A DNA stretch of 64,000 nucleotides. It comes from Pseudomonas parakoreensis. GTDB lineage: Bacteria; Pseudomonadota; Gammaproteobacteria; Pseudomonadales; Pseudomonadaceae. Below the pieces are notes generated by a model, which saw only the letters and a list, made by a program, of their open reading frames with translations, was not told the DNA's origin and searched no databases. The position numbers and the translations under genes are program-made. Positions within the stretch are counted from its first letter, which is position 1, and the number at the start of each line of letters is the position of its first letter. Shown here in pieces: positions 56,708 through 64,000 of the stretch. The stretch covers positions 1 to 64,000 of the forward strand of contig NZ_BQHY01000008.1 of NCBI RefSeq assembly GCF_021602155.1. Reading direction: 5' to 3'.

Positions 56708-57217
56708 TTGAACGCTCTGACCATGGATAAAATTATCCGCTACAGCAAAGTCATACTGATGAGTTACTTCAGTTTTTTTGGCTTGCTGATGATGTTCAGC
56801 AATTTCACCGACTACGGTTCAAACTACGAATATGTCGCGCACGTCCTGAGCATGGACACGACCGAACACAACCCCAACCTGCGCTACCGCGCCATCACCT
56901 CGCCAACGCTGCACCACCGTATCTACTGGCTGATCATTACCCTGGAAGTCACTTTCAGCGCATTTTGCATGTTGGGTGTCTATCAATTACTCAAGAACAT
57001 CAACGGCTCCAGCGAGGAATTTCATGAAGCCAAGAAGTTTTCGATCATTGGCCTTTTAATAGCTGTTTTCATCTACTACGTATGTTTTCAAGTTGTCGGT
57101 GTCGAATGGTTCGACATGGACACTTCAAACATCTGGAACGCCAAGGATTGGGCCCGACATATTGTCGACTTTATCTTGCCGCTGCTGATTTACATCGTGA
57201 TAAAAGTCGAGCGCTGA
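56708..57217 (+). CDS. DUF2165 family membrane protein
   Basis: 169 residues with four hydrophobic helices (about 14-29, 78-93, 118-134, 152-166) and the family string FSNFTDYGSNYEYVAHVLSMDTT. I choose TTG at 56708 with GGAG seven bases upstream (MNALTMDKIIRYSK); ATG at 56723 is the alternative but has no Shine-Dalgarno. The gene and its flanks are clearly AT-richer than neighbours, suggesting a different history. Function unknown. Confidence 0.8.
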   Translation: MNALTMDKIIRYSKVILMSYFSFFGLLMMFSNFTDYGSNYEYVAHVLSMDTTEHNPNLRYRAITSPTLHHRIYWLIITLEVTFSAFCMLGVYQLLKNINGSSEEFHEAKKFSIIGLLIAVFIYYVCFQVVGVEWFDMDTSNIWNAKDWARHIVDFILPLLIYIVIKVER

Positions 57218-57243
57218 ACATCAGCGCTCGCACAGTGACAGGC

Positions 57244-58146
57244 TCAAGCCAATTTGCCTTGACGGGGCAATGCCACGGCACGAGGTTTGCGAAATACCAA
57301 GACGTTGCCAAGCATGACCAACACCAGGCCGAGCAGCGCCGGAGCCGTCCACTGGTAGCCTTCGGCAAACGCCGAAACGTTCAGCGCCACCACCGGGAAC
57401 AACACTGTGCAATAGGCCGCGCGCTCCGGGCCCATGCGCCCGACCAGCGTCAGGTAGGCGGTGAAACCGATCACTGAACCCGGGATCACCAGATACAACA
57501 GCGCGCCGACGTAACGTGGCGACCAGTCCATGTCGAACGCAATGCCTTTGACCAGGCACCACACCGACAACATCGCCGCCCCGTAGGCCATGCCCCAGGC
57601 ATTGGTGGTCAACGGTTTCAGACCGGCCTTCTGCTGCAGACTCGACAGCATGTTGCCCGCCGAGAAACACAGCGTGCCGCACAGGGCCAACGCCAGACCG
57701 AGCAAGGTCTGCGGACTGGCTTGATGGCCGGACAGTTCCGGCCAGAACAACATCCCCAGCCCGAACAAACCGAGCGCGCCCCCCATCAGCACATTGCGCG
57801 CAATGCGCTGACCGAAGAACACCCGCGCATTGAGCGCGTTCCACAAGGTGGCGGTGGAAAACACCACCGCCACCAGACCGCTGGGAATCCACTGACTGGC
57901 CGTCAGAAAGCACATGAAGTTGACACAGAACAGGCACAACCCCTGCGCCACGCAGATCAAATGACCACGGCGATTCATCGGTTGCAGGCGCCGACTGAGC
58001 AGCAACAGCACGAACAGCACCAGCGCGGCGAGGCCGAAGCGATAGACGATCGACACCGGAATCGCCACCACCCCCAATTGCCATTTCAGGGCAATCCAGG
58101 TGGTGCCCCAGATCAGCACAGTCAGCAGATACAGCGAAAGGTTCAT
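57244..58146 (-). CDS. EamA/DMT family transporter
   Basis: Inner-membrane drug/metabolite transporter, 300 residues, ten helices in two EamA halves (LIWGTTWIALKWQLG with the family start; LGLALALCGTLCFSAGNMLSSLQQKAG opens the second). Substrate unknown. MNLSLYLLTVLIWG at 58146 is the start, preceded by AGGAGTCTCGTC (minus strand). Divergent from the AraC regulator, which may control it. Confidence 0.9.
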   Translation of the reverse strand: MNLSLYLLTVLIWGTTWIALKWQLGVVAIPVSIVYRFGLAALVLFVLLLLSRRLQPMNRRGHLICVAQGLCLFCVNFMCFLTASQWIPSGLVAVVFSTATLWNALNARVFFGQRIARNVLMGGALGLFGLGMLFWPELSGHQASPQTLLGLALALCGTLCFSAGNMLSSLQQKAGLKPLTTNAWGMAYGAAMLSVWCLVKGIAFDMDWSPRYVGALLYLVIPGSVIGFTAYLTLVGRMGPERAAYCTVLFPVVALNVSAFAEGYQWTAPALLGLVLVMLGNVLVFRKPRAVALPRQGKLA

Positions 58147-58174
58147 GACGAGACTCCTGAGGACACCGGACACT

Positions 58175-58265
58175 CTGTGGCGAGCGAGCTTGCTCGCGCC
58201 GGGCTGCGCAGCAGCCCCGTTCATGAGTGCTGCGCACTCGACGGGAGCAAGCTCCCTCACCACAG
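58175..58265. repeat. REP-like doublet, diverged GAGCGAGCTTGCTCGC type
   Basis: CTGTGGCGAGCGAGCTTGCT and GGGAGCAAGCTCCCTCACCA are imperfect inverted arms around GCTGCGCAGCAGC, in the gap between the divergent EamA and AraC genes. Confidence 0.75.
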
Positions 58266-58399
58266 GGTTGTGTTGTATGGAGATTCAGGGTGCGGCAGCA
58301 ACGATCGGGGCGCTTGCAGATTCTTGCGCTTTTGTCGCCCGACAGGCTGGCAGCGCCAAGGCTACGGAGTAGGATGCAAGGCGTTAGAGAGAACCGCAC

Positions 58400-59275
58400 A
58401 TGGCCGCTATCGATACCCTGCAAGTCTTTCAAGCCCTCAACCGCTCGCCGAACGCACGCCTTGTGCACAGCGCCGAGCTCGGTGACGGCTTGTCTGCGGC
58501 TCTGTGGACCAACCACCACGACGCCCAGGAATACGAAGCGCCGAGCCACCACACGCTGTCCTGCTACATCGCCGGTGGCACCGGCACCTTTCGGCGCGGG
58601 CAGCCGGGGCACAAGGGTGGGCCGGACAAACTGTGCATCCTGCCCGCCGATCACGAATCCGGCTGGGTGATCAACGGTGACATTCGCCTCGCTCACCTGT
58701 ATTTCAGTGCCGAGCAATTTGCGTTGGGCTGCGTCACCTTGCTCGATCGCGAGCCGCGAGAAATGCAGTTGCGCGAGCAGACTTTTCTCGAAGATCCGCA
58801 ACAGGCACAGCGCTTTCGGCAATTGCTCATGCTGAACTGGGACGAGCCGGCCGAACGTTTGCTGACCAGCAGCCTCGCTCACGAATTGATCAGCCACACC
58901 CTGCTCAGCCAGGTCGGCGCGCGCCAGGGTGTGCGCCTCAAGGGCGGACTGGCGCCCCACCAGCGCCGGCAGTTGGTGGAGTTCATCGACAGTCAATTGG
59001 CCGAACCGATCAGCCTCGGGCAACTGGCCGGTCTGTGTGCGTTGTCGGAATACCACTTTGCGCGGATGTTTCGCGTGAGCTTCGGCTTGCCGCCGCATCA
59101 GTACGTGCTGGCGCGACGCATGAGCCGGGCGCGGGAGTTGCTGCGCGGGACGGCGTTGCCGCTGGGGGAAATTGCGCTGGCGTGCGGGTTTGCCAGTGCC
59201 AGTCATTTCACCAACCGGTTTCGCCAGGTGTTGGGTGGGACACCGGGGGAATATCGGCAGGCGTTTTTGCGTTAG
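58400..59275 (+). CDS. AraC family transcriptional regulator
   Basis: 291 residues. N-terminal cupin-like sensor region (about 1-150) and C-terminal double HTH (about 190-290): PISLGQLAGLCALSEYHFARMFRVSFGLPPHQYVLARRMSRARELL and LPLGEIALACGFASASHFTNRFRQVLGGTPGEYRQ, the AraC/XylS signature. Divergent from the EamA transporter, a common regulator-target layout. Signal unknown. Confidence 0.92.
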   Translation: MAAIDTLQVFQALNRSPNARLVHSAELGDGLSAALWTNHHDAQEYEAPSHHTLSCYIAGGTGTFRRGQPGHKGGPDKLCILPADHESGWVINGDIRLAHLYFSAEQFALGCVTLLDREPREMQLREQTFLEDPQQAQRFRQLLMLNWDEPAERLLTSSLAHELISHTLLSQVGARQGVRLKGGLAPHQRRQLVEFIDSQLAEPISLGQLAGLCALSEYHFARMFRVSFGLPPHQYVLARRMSRARELLRGTALPLGEIALACGFASASHFTNRFRQVLGGTPGEYRQAFLR

Positions 59276-59307
59276 AGGCGAATTTTTCAGGTGTCTGTCA
59301 GGGCCTT

Positions 59308-59397
59308 ATCGCTGGCAAGCCAGCTCCCTCAATGTCTCCGCCCGTTCAAGCCATTTGTGCCCGACCGAGAACCTGTGGGAGCTGGCTTGCCAGCGAT
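59308..59397. repeat. REP doublet, GTGGGAGCTGGCTTGCCAGCGAT family
   Basis: ATCGCTGGCAAGCCAGCTCC and TGTGGGAGCTGGCTTGCCAG arms between the convergent AraC and receptor genes. Confidence 0.93.
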
Positions 59398-59418
59398 GAA
59401 CGATGACGCGGTCCCCGA

Positions 59419-61848
59419 TCAGAACTCCAGCGTGCTGGAGAGCGAAATCTGCCGCGAGTCGCCCATCGACACAAAGAACCGGCTTGCCGCCGAGGTGTAA
59501 TACGTGCGGTCGAACAGGTTCTTCACATTGAGCTGGAACTTGACCTTCTGCCCTTCGAGTCGGGTGTCGTAAGTGGCAAACGCATCGGCCACGGTGTAGC
59601 TCGGCAGATCGAAATCATTCACCGCGTTGCCCGCGCGCTCACCGACATACCGCGCCCCGGCACCGACCCGCAGTTGGTCGCCACCGATCACGCTGCCGAA
59701 GTCATACACCGCTGACAATGAGCCGCTGTTTTTCGCCACGTTCTGCAGGCGATTGCCTTTGTAGTCCGGGTCTTCGGTGACCTCGGCATCGGTGTAGGCA
59801 TAGGCGCCGATCAGGCTCCAGCGATCGCTCAACTGGCCGGTCAGGTCCAGTTCCAGACCACGGGAACGCACCTCGCCCGCGGCGCTGTAGATCGTGGTCG
59901 GGCCTTCGGCGTTGGCCACCAGCACGTTACGTTTCTTGATGTCGAACAATGCAATGTTGCCGGTGATGCGCCCCGGCATATCCAGACGCGCCCCCAATTC
60001 CCACGACTTGGCTTCTTCCGGCGCAATACTGCCGTCGAGCACAGTGCTGCTGCCGCTGAGCGGGGCGATGGTCGAGTTGGGTTTGAACGATTCGGTGTAG
60101 CTGCCGTAGAACGACAACTCGTCGGTGTAGCGATACACCAGACCGGCGCGCGGTACGAACTTCTGCCCGTTGCTGTCGGTGTTGGCCTTGAACGGCACCC
60201 CCTTGCCGGCGTACTGGTCGTACTCCTGGAAGCGCCCGCCGGCGACCAGAATCCACTGATCATTGAGATGGATCGAGTCCTGCAGGAACACCGAATCGCT
60301 GCGCAGCAGATCGGTCTGCGCGCTGTCCGCCGGGCTGACCGTGGTGCCTTCGACTTCACGGCCATACACCGGATTGACGTAGCTGAAGGTGCTCAGGCTT
60401 TTCTGGCGGATCAGGTCGGCGCGATAGATTTTGCGGTACTCGTCGTCGACGCCGAACACCAGGTCATGTTGCATGCCCAGCAGGTTGACCTTGCCCTCAA
60501 GGCTGGCGGTGGTGAAGCGGTCGGTGCTGATCGCGCCTTGCGTGCCGTCCATGCTGCGGGTCAGCGTGCCTTTTTTGGTATCGATGGCGGTCACGCGCAC
60601 CTGGCTGGCGTCGTAGGTTTCGCGGTTCCAGCTGTAGCCGAAGTGGGCTTTCCAGTCGTCGTTGAGTTCGTGATCGGCCTCGAAATGGTACAGATCCGAG
60701 CGGCCTTCCATGTCGTTGAACGGCTCGTCCAGACGCTCGTTGCGCGAGATGTCCAGCGGATGGTTGGTGCGCGGATCGATGACCGTGCCCCGGTCGAACG
60801 GGGTGAGAAACTCGCGGTGTTCATAGCCGAACGACAGCTTGGTACGCTCGCCGAACCAGGCCAGCGACGGCGCGATCAGCGTCTCGCGATGGGTGCCGTA
60901 GTTGCGCCAGTAATCTTCGTCTTCATGGTCCAGCACCAACCGGTAGGCCAGCCCGGATTCACCCAGTGCCCCGGTGCTGTCGAAGGTGCCGCCGCTGCCA
61001 TTCTTGCCGTCGCCGTAGCTCGAACCGCGCAGGGTCAGCGCGTTGTATTGGGTCAATTCCGGCTTTTTGCTGACCAGGTTGACCACCCCGCCCGGGTCCT
61101 GAATGCCGTAGAGCAACGAGGCCGGGCCCTTGAGCACTTCGACCCGATCGACTGTCGCGTTCATGCCACGGCCCTGCACGATCGGCATGCCGTCGCGCAT
61201 GATCGAGCCGTTGCGGTTGTCGCCAAAGCCGCGGGTCATCACCGAGTCCTGAGTGCTGCCCAAGGTGTTGCCCTGGGTGATGCCGCTGACGTTGGCCAGC
61301 GCATCGTCGAGATTGCGCGGGGTCTGATCGCGAATGACCTGGGCCGGAATCACGTTGACGGTCTGCGGAATCTCCTGCAGCGAAGCCGAGGAGCGCATCA
61401 CCGAACTGGTCTGCGGCGGCTGGTAGCTCATCGACTCGTCGCGGGTCGAGGTGATGGTGGTGGCGCCGAGGTTAAGCGCACCAGCGGTGGGCTGCGGTTC
61501 CAGCGCCAGGGTGTGGCTGTCGGTGCGGCGGAAGGTCATGCCCGAACCGCTGAGCAGGCGTTGCAGCGCTTGTTCGGCGCTCATCTGGCCGCTGACGGCC
61601 GGGGCGTTGATGCCGTACGGCGCCTCATCGGTGTAGACCACGCTCTGCCCGGTGACGCGGCTGAAATCGCTCAGGGCCTGGGGCAGCGGTTTGGCGCTCA
61701 GGGAAAAATTGAACTGCTTCTGCGCGGGGCTGCTGACGGCTTCAGCGGCGAGTGCAACGCTCATCGGCAACAGCGCCAATGCGGAAAAACTCAATGCCGA
61801 AACGCCTAACCACTGTTTGACCGAACCCGATTTTGCCCTGGACTTCAT
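59419..61848 (-). CDS. TonB-dependent siderophore receptor with STN signalling domain
   Basis: Outer-membrane ferric-siderophore receptor/transducer, 809 residues: signal peptide ending ALAAEA (about 37), STN domain (about 43-115: FNFSLSAKPLPQALSDFSRVTGQSVVY), plug (about 145-260: SVMRSSASLQEIPQTVNVIPAQVIRDQ, GPASLLYGIQDPGGVVNLVSKKP) and barrel ending SLSSTLEF. The STN domain contacts a FecR anti-sigma factor, and the adjacent fecR/fecI genes complete a cell-surface signalling set. Ligand not predictable; FpvA/FoxA-like class. Confidence 0.94.
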   Translation of the reverse strand: MKSRAKSGSVKQWLGVSALSFSALALLPMSVALAAEAVSSPAQKQFNFSLSAKPLPQALSDFSRVTGQSVVYTDEAPYGINAPAVSGQMSAEQALQRLLSGSGMTFRRTDSHTLALEPQPTAGALNLGATTITSTRDESMSYQPPQTSSVMRSSASLQEIPQTVNVIPAQVIRDQTPRNLDDALANVSGITQGNTLGSTQDSVMTRGFGDNRNGSIMRDGMPIVQGRGMNATVDRVEVLKGPASLLYGIQDPGGVVNLVSKKPELTQYNALTLRGSSYGDGKNGSGGTFDSTGALGESGLAYRLVLDHEDEDYWRNYGTHRETLIAPSLAWFGERTKLSFGYEHREFLTPFDRGTVIDPRTNHPLDISRNERLDEPFNDMEGRSDLYHFEADHELNDDWKAHFGYSWNRETYDASQVRVTAIDTKKGTLTRSMDGTQGAISTDRFTTASLEGKVNLLGMQHDLVFGVDDEYRKIYRADLIRQKSLSTFSYVNPVYGREVEGTTVSPADSAQTDLLRSDSVFLQDSIHLNDQWILVAGGRFQEYDQYAGKGVPFKANTDSNGQKFVPRAGLVYRYTDELSFYGSYTESFKPNSTIAPLSGSSTVLDGSIAPEEAKSWELGARLDMPGRITGNIALFDIKKRNVLVANAEGPTTIYSAAGEVRSRGLELDLTGQLSDRWSLIGAYAYTDAEVTEDPDYKGNRLQNVAKNSGSLSAVYDFGSVIGGDQLRVGAGARYVGERAGNAVNDFDLPSYTVADAFATYDTRLEGQKVKFQLNVKNLFDRTYYTSAASRFFVSMGDSRQISLSSTLEF

Positions 61849-61960
61849 TGCTCAATGACCTGTGTAGAACCGCAACGGATGCGAATGAATCGCAGTTTCA
61901 GTCACTACACGGATGGGGCTGTGGTTTACCTCACCACAATTTTGAAAATTTTTTTGGAGA

Positions 61961-62039
61961 TCAAAAGATCGCAGCCTGCGGCAGCTCCTACAGGTTACGC
62001 GATCCCCTGTAGGAGCTGCCGCAGGCTGCGATCTTTTGA
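61961..62039. repeat. REP doublet, GTAGGAGCTGCCG family, tail-out orientation
   Basis: TCAAAAGATCGCAGCCTGCG then TGTAGGAGCTGCCGCAGGCT, in the 198-bp gap between fecR and the receptor gene, where the FecI-type promoter should also lie; I could not identify that promoter. Confidence 0.94.
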
Positions 62040-62046
62040 CGTTGAT

Positions 62047-63036
62047 TCAACGCAGAATAATCAGATGCCCCAACACCTGATGCTGCTCAAACCCCATCAC
62101 CCCTTGCAGCGAACTCAATACAGCCTGCGGATCCTTGCTCGGAAAACTGCCGCTGACCTTGCGCGCAGCCAACTCATCGTTGAGCACAACAATCCGCCCT
62201 GGGTAATAGCGCCGCAAATCCTGCACCACATCGGCCAGCGACGCCTTGTAGTACGTCAGCCAGCCCTGCCGCCAGGCCAGTTGTGCTTCGCTGTCCACGG
62301 CGTGCAGTTTTTCTGCGCGGCCTTGTCCGTAAGCCACTTGCTGGCCGGCGGTCAGAATCTGCTGTTGCGCATTGCGATCCGCCGTCACGCCAACGCGCCC
62401 GGACAACACCGTGACCTGCGCGCCCTGCGGTTGCAGACGCACTTCGAACTGCGTACCGAGGACCCGCGCCTGGCCATTCTCGGCCTCGACCACAAAGGGA
62501 TCACCGGTGTGCGTCACATTGAAAAAACCAGCGCCACGCCGCAACTGCACATGCCGCTCACCTCGACTGAAATCCACGGCAATAGCGCTGTCGGCGTCCA
62601 ACGTGACTTGCGATTGGTCGGCCAGGGTCACCGTGCGGATTTCCCCCGGCGCCGAAACGTAATCGGCGCCCAGATCGTCGATCCAGCGCTGCGGCTGCCA
62701 GCCCGTGCCGAGGCTGAGCATCAGCAACAGACACGCGGCCATTGCCAGCGCGCCCGACCAGCGCAACAGCGGCGAGCGACGCGGACGCTCCATTGCGTTG
62801 AGGTAGCCCTGCAACGCAAACGCGTCCTCATCGGCCAGGGCGCGCGCCGGACTTTCGCTCAACTCCCACACGACTTGCGCCTGGGCGTAGGCCTCGGCGT
62901 GGGCCGGGTCGGCGCGCAGCCACTGGCTGAAGGTCAGTTGATCGCCAGTGCTCGGGCGGTCGTGCAACAGGCTCAGCCAGGCGAGTGCGGCCTGTTCCTG
63001 AGCGGGTGTAGGGATGATGCGGTCGGTGGCTTTCAC
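62047..63036 (-). CDS. FecR family anti-sigma regulator
   Basis: 329 residues: cytoplasmic N-terminus binding the sigma factor (AALAWLSLLHDRPSTGDQLTFSQWLRADPAHAEAYAQAQVVW, with the conserved Trp residues), one membrane helix at about 97-112 (LAMAACLLLMLSLGTGW), and a periplasmic FecR domain (VTLADQSQVTLDADSAIAVDFSRGERHVQLRRGAGFFNVTH) plus C-terminal STN-like part. Its ATG overlaps the end of the sigma gene by four bases. Confidence 0.94.
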   Translation of the reverse strand: MKATDRIIPTPAQEQAALAWLSLLHDRPSTGDQLTFSQWLRADPAHAEAYAQAQVVWELSESPARALADEDAFALQGYLNAMERPRRSPLLRWSGALAMAACLLLMLSLGTGWQPQRWIDDLGADYVSAPGEIRTVTLADQSQVTLDADSAIAVDFSRGERHVQLRRGAGFFNVTHTGDPFVVEAENGQARVLGTQFEVRLQPQGAQVTVLSGRVGVTADRNAQQQILTAGQQVAYGQGRAEKLHAVDSEAQLAWRQGWLTYYKASLADVVQDLRRYYPGRIVVLNDELAARKVSGSFPSKDPQAVLSSLQGVMGFEQHQVLGHLIILR

Positions 63037-63599
63037 GGTGCTTTCCCTGGCAGGCGTGGTGCGGGTTCGCGCAGGCTGGCCTTGCAGGCCTCGAGGGCGC
63101 GCATCATATGTTTTTCCACGGCACTTTGAGACAGGCCCATTGCCTTGGCGATGTCTGCGTACTTGCGACCGTGAATGCGATTGAGCAAAAAAATCTGCCG
63201 GGTGCGCTCGGGCAAGGCGCGCAACGCCGCTTCGACATGGCGCAGGTCATTGCCCGCTTCGAGCGCGGCTTGCGGTTCGCTGCCGTGGCTGTCCGGCGCA
63301 TCCGGTTGCCAGCCCTCGTTGACCCGCACCCGCGTGCCTTCGCTGCGCAAATGATCGATGGCGATGTTGCCGGCGCAACGCAACAGGTAGGTGCTGAGCT
63401 CTTCGACCTGCACCAGCGGCCTGCGCCAGAACCGCAGGAACAGGTCCTGCACCAGATCCGCTGCCGTGGCCCGGCAACCGACGCGCCGGTTGACCAGCGC
63501 TTCCATTTGCGAGCGCTGCGAGAGGAACACCTGAAGAAAATGCGCACGCGCGCCATGGGGCTCGTCGTCGCGGGACTCCGGCGGATGACCGATCAGCAT
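63033..63599 (-). CDS. FecI-like ECF sigma factor
   Basis: 188-residue iron-starvation type sigma-70 factor: region 2 (VGCRATAADLVQDLFLRFW ... LLRCAGNIAIDHLRSEGTR) and region 4 (LPERTRQIFLLNRIHGRKYADIAKAMGLSQSAVEKHMMRAL). It should drive the receptor gene when the receptor binds its siderophore. Coupled to fecR by ATGA-type overlap (63033-63036). Confidence 0.94.
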   Translation of the reverse strand: MLIGHPPESRDDEPHGARAHFLQVFLSQRSQMEALVNRRVGCRATAADLVQDLFLRFWRRPLVQVEELSTYLLRCAGNIAIDHLRSEGTRVRVNEGWQPDAPDSHGSEPQAALEAGNDLRHVEAALRALPERTRQIFLLNRIHGRKYADIAKAMGLSQSAVEKHMMRALEACKASLREPAPRLPGKAP

Positions 63600-63600
63600 C

Positions 63601-63927
63601 TCAGCACCGCGCCCAGGCGGCGACCGGACTGGCGAGCAGGCTCAACCCGGCCAGTGCGAGTGCCAGACGTGGCCGATAGGGCAGCAACAACACCAACGCC
63701 AAGGCGCTGAGCATGAGCACCGCGAACCAGTCGACCAGACCGAAACCCCAGCCGCTCGCCCCGACAGCTGCCCAGAGCGAAAGCCCGAGCAACAGCCACC
63801 CGGCGAGTTGCAGAACCCGTGCACGTCGGGCCGAGGGTTTGTTGCCGAGCAGCTCATCGTGATGCCGAGGCATCGACAGACACAACGCGCTGAACCCGGC
63901 ATAGCACAGCAACAACGCCAGCAACAT
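63601..63927 (-). CDS. DUF3325 membrane protein
   Basis: 108 residues, three to four hydrophobic helices, with the family start MLLALLLCYAGFSALCLSMPRHH. DUF3325 genes usually sit with PepSY-type membrane proteins in siderophore or iron-uptake clusters. It ends two bases before the sigma gene start, and its ATG overlaps the upstream stop (TGATG). Confidence 0.85.
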   Translation of the reverse strand: MLLALLLCYAGFSALCLSMPRHHDELLGNKPSARRARVLQLAGWLLLGLSLWAAVGASGWGFGLVDWFAVLMLSALALVLLLPYRPRLALALAGLSLLASPVAAWARC

Positions 63928-64000
63928 CAGCTCACCTCCTGCTCAAGCGTGATCGGCCGCGGCTTTTCGCGGGGAGTTTTTTTCACGCTGACGGCGCTGC
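63927..64000 (-). CDS. 3' end of a probable PepSY-associated membrane protein (partial)
   Basis: The minus-strand frame entering from the window edge reads SAVSVKKTPREKPRPITLEQ then EVS-stop, with TGA overlapping the DUF3325 ATG. The basic, proline-rich tail and position fit the PepSY_TM proteins that usually precede DUF3325, but only 23 residues are visible. Confidence 0.5.
   Translation of the reverse strand, partial: SAVSVKKTPREKPRPITLEQEVS

Noticed and set aside
57221-59206. A 661-codon minus-strand frame across the EamA and AraC genes
   Set aside because: It reads other frames of both genes and the REP between them; the EamA protein in the neighbouring frame has a clear start and helices.

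Overview
The window reads as chromosomal DNA of a fluorescent Pseudomonas (P. fluorescens group). It is GC-rich, carries a complete 12-gene alginate operon in the Pseudomonas order (algD-8-44-K-E-G-X-L-I-J-F-A), and is sprinkled with the short palindromic REP elements typical of that group. Gene order at 16.3-21.8 kb (rhlB, dauB, dauA, dauR, amino-acid binding protein) also matches what I recall of P. aeruginosa PA3861-PA3865. I see no rRNA, tRNA, CRISPR array, insertion sequence, prophage or integrase.

Layout. 0.1-8.6 kb: valS, rlmF, an HU-family protein, yejK with a coupled membrane-anchored glutaredoxin, a GST-like protein, a GIY-YIG protein and a SnoaL-like protein. 8.8-15.6 kb: a CynX/NimT-type transporter with its overlapping GntR regulator, then the aapJQMP general L-amino-acid ABC transporter. 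15.6-23.3 kb: a carboxylesterase, rhlB, the D-arginine catabolic genes dauB/dauA/dauR with a periplasmic binding protein, and moaC-moaD-moaE. 23.4-27.4 kb: a PIN-PhoH ATPase, a polysaccharide deacetylase-like protein and yaaA. 27.4-45.0 kb: an 810-bp regulatory region and the alginate operon, ending at a strong terminator. 45.1-47.4 kb: a small membrane protein, an SDR oxidoreductase, a deletion scar holding a LysR C-terminus, and a SnoaL-like gene. 47.5-53.8 kb: an AaeAB-like efflux operon (outer-membrane factor, FUSC, DUF1656, HlyD adaptor) with a divergent LysR regulator. 53.8-55.6 kb: a DUF6124-type gene with a structured leader, a four-unit ~160-bp tandem array and a further non-coding stretch. 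55.6-59.3 kb: a hydroxyacid dehydrogenase, a DUF2165 membrane protein, an EamA transporter and a divergent AraC regulator. 59.4-64.0 kb: a TonB receptor with STN domain, FecR, a FecI-like sigma factor, DUF3325 and the tail of a probable PepSY-type protein.

How genes work together. AlgA and AlgD make GDP-mannuronate. Alg8/Alg44 polymerise it under c-di-GMP control. AlgK/AlgE/AlgX/AlgG/AlgL form the periplasmic and outer-membrane export, epimerase and lyase complex. AlgI/AlgJ/AlgF/AlgX acetylate the polymer. AapJQMP, the binding protein and DauBA link amino-acid uptake to D-arginine catabolism.

Most notable observations: (1) an 89-bp REP doublet lies inside the 5' coding part of algK, splitting its lipoprotein signal peptide while keeping the frame; (2) two perfect, mutually exclusive hairpins, one hiding the Shine-Dalgarno, precede the DUF6124-type gene at 54.1 kb, which suggests an RNA switch; (3) a shared 21-nt motif (16 identical positions) overlaps the likely -10 region of both dauB and the nearby binding-protein gene, a candidate DauR operator; (4) a four-copy tandem array of ~160 bp; (5) a scar fusing the 3' ends of two formerly divergent genes at 46.8 kb. 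Calls rest on reading the sequence and on family knowledge; no database search was possible.
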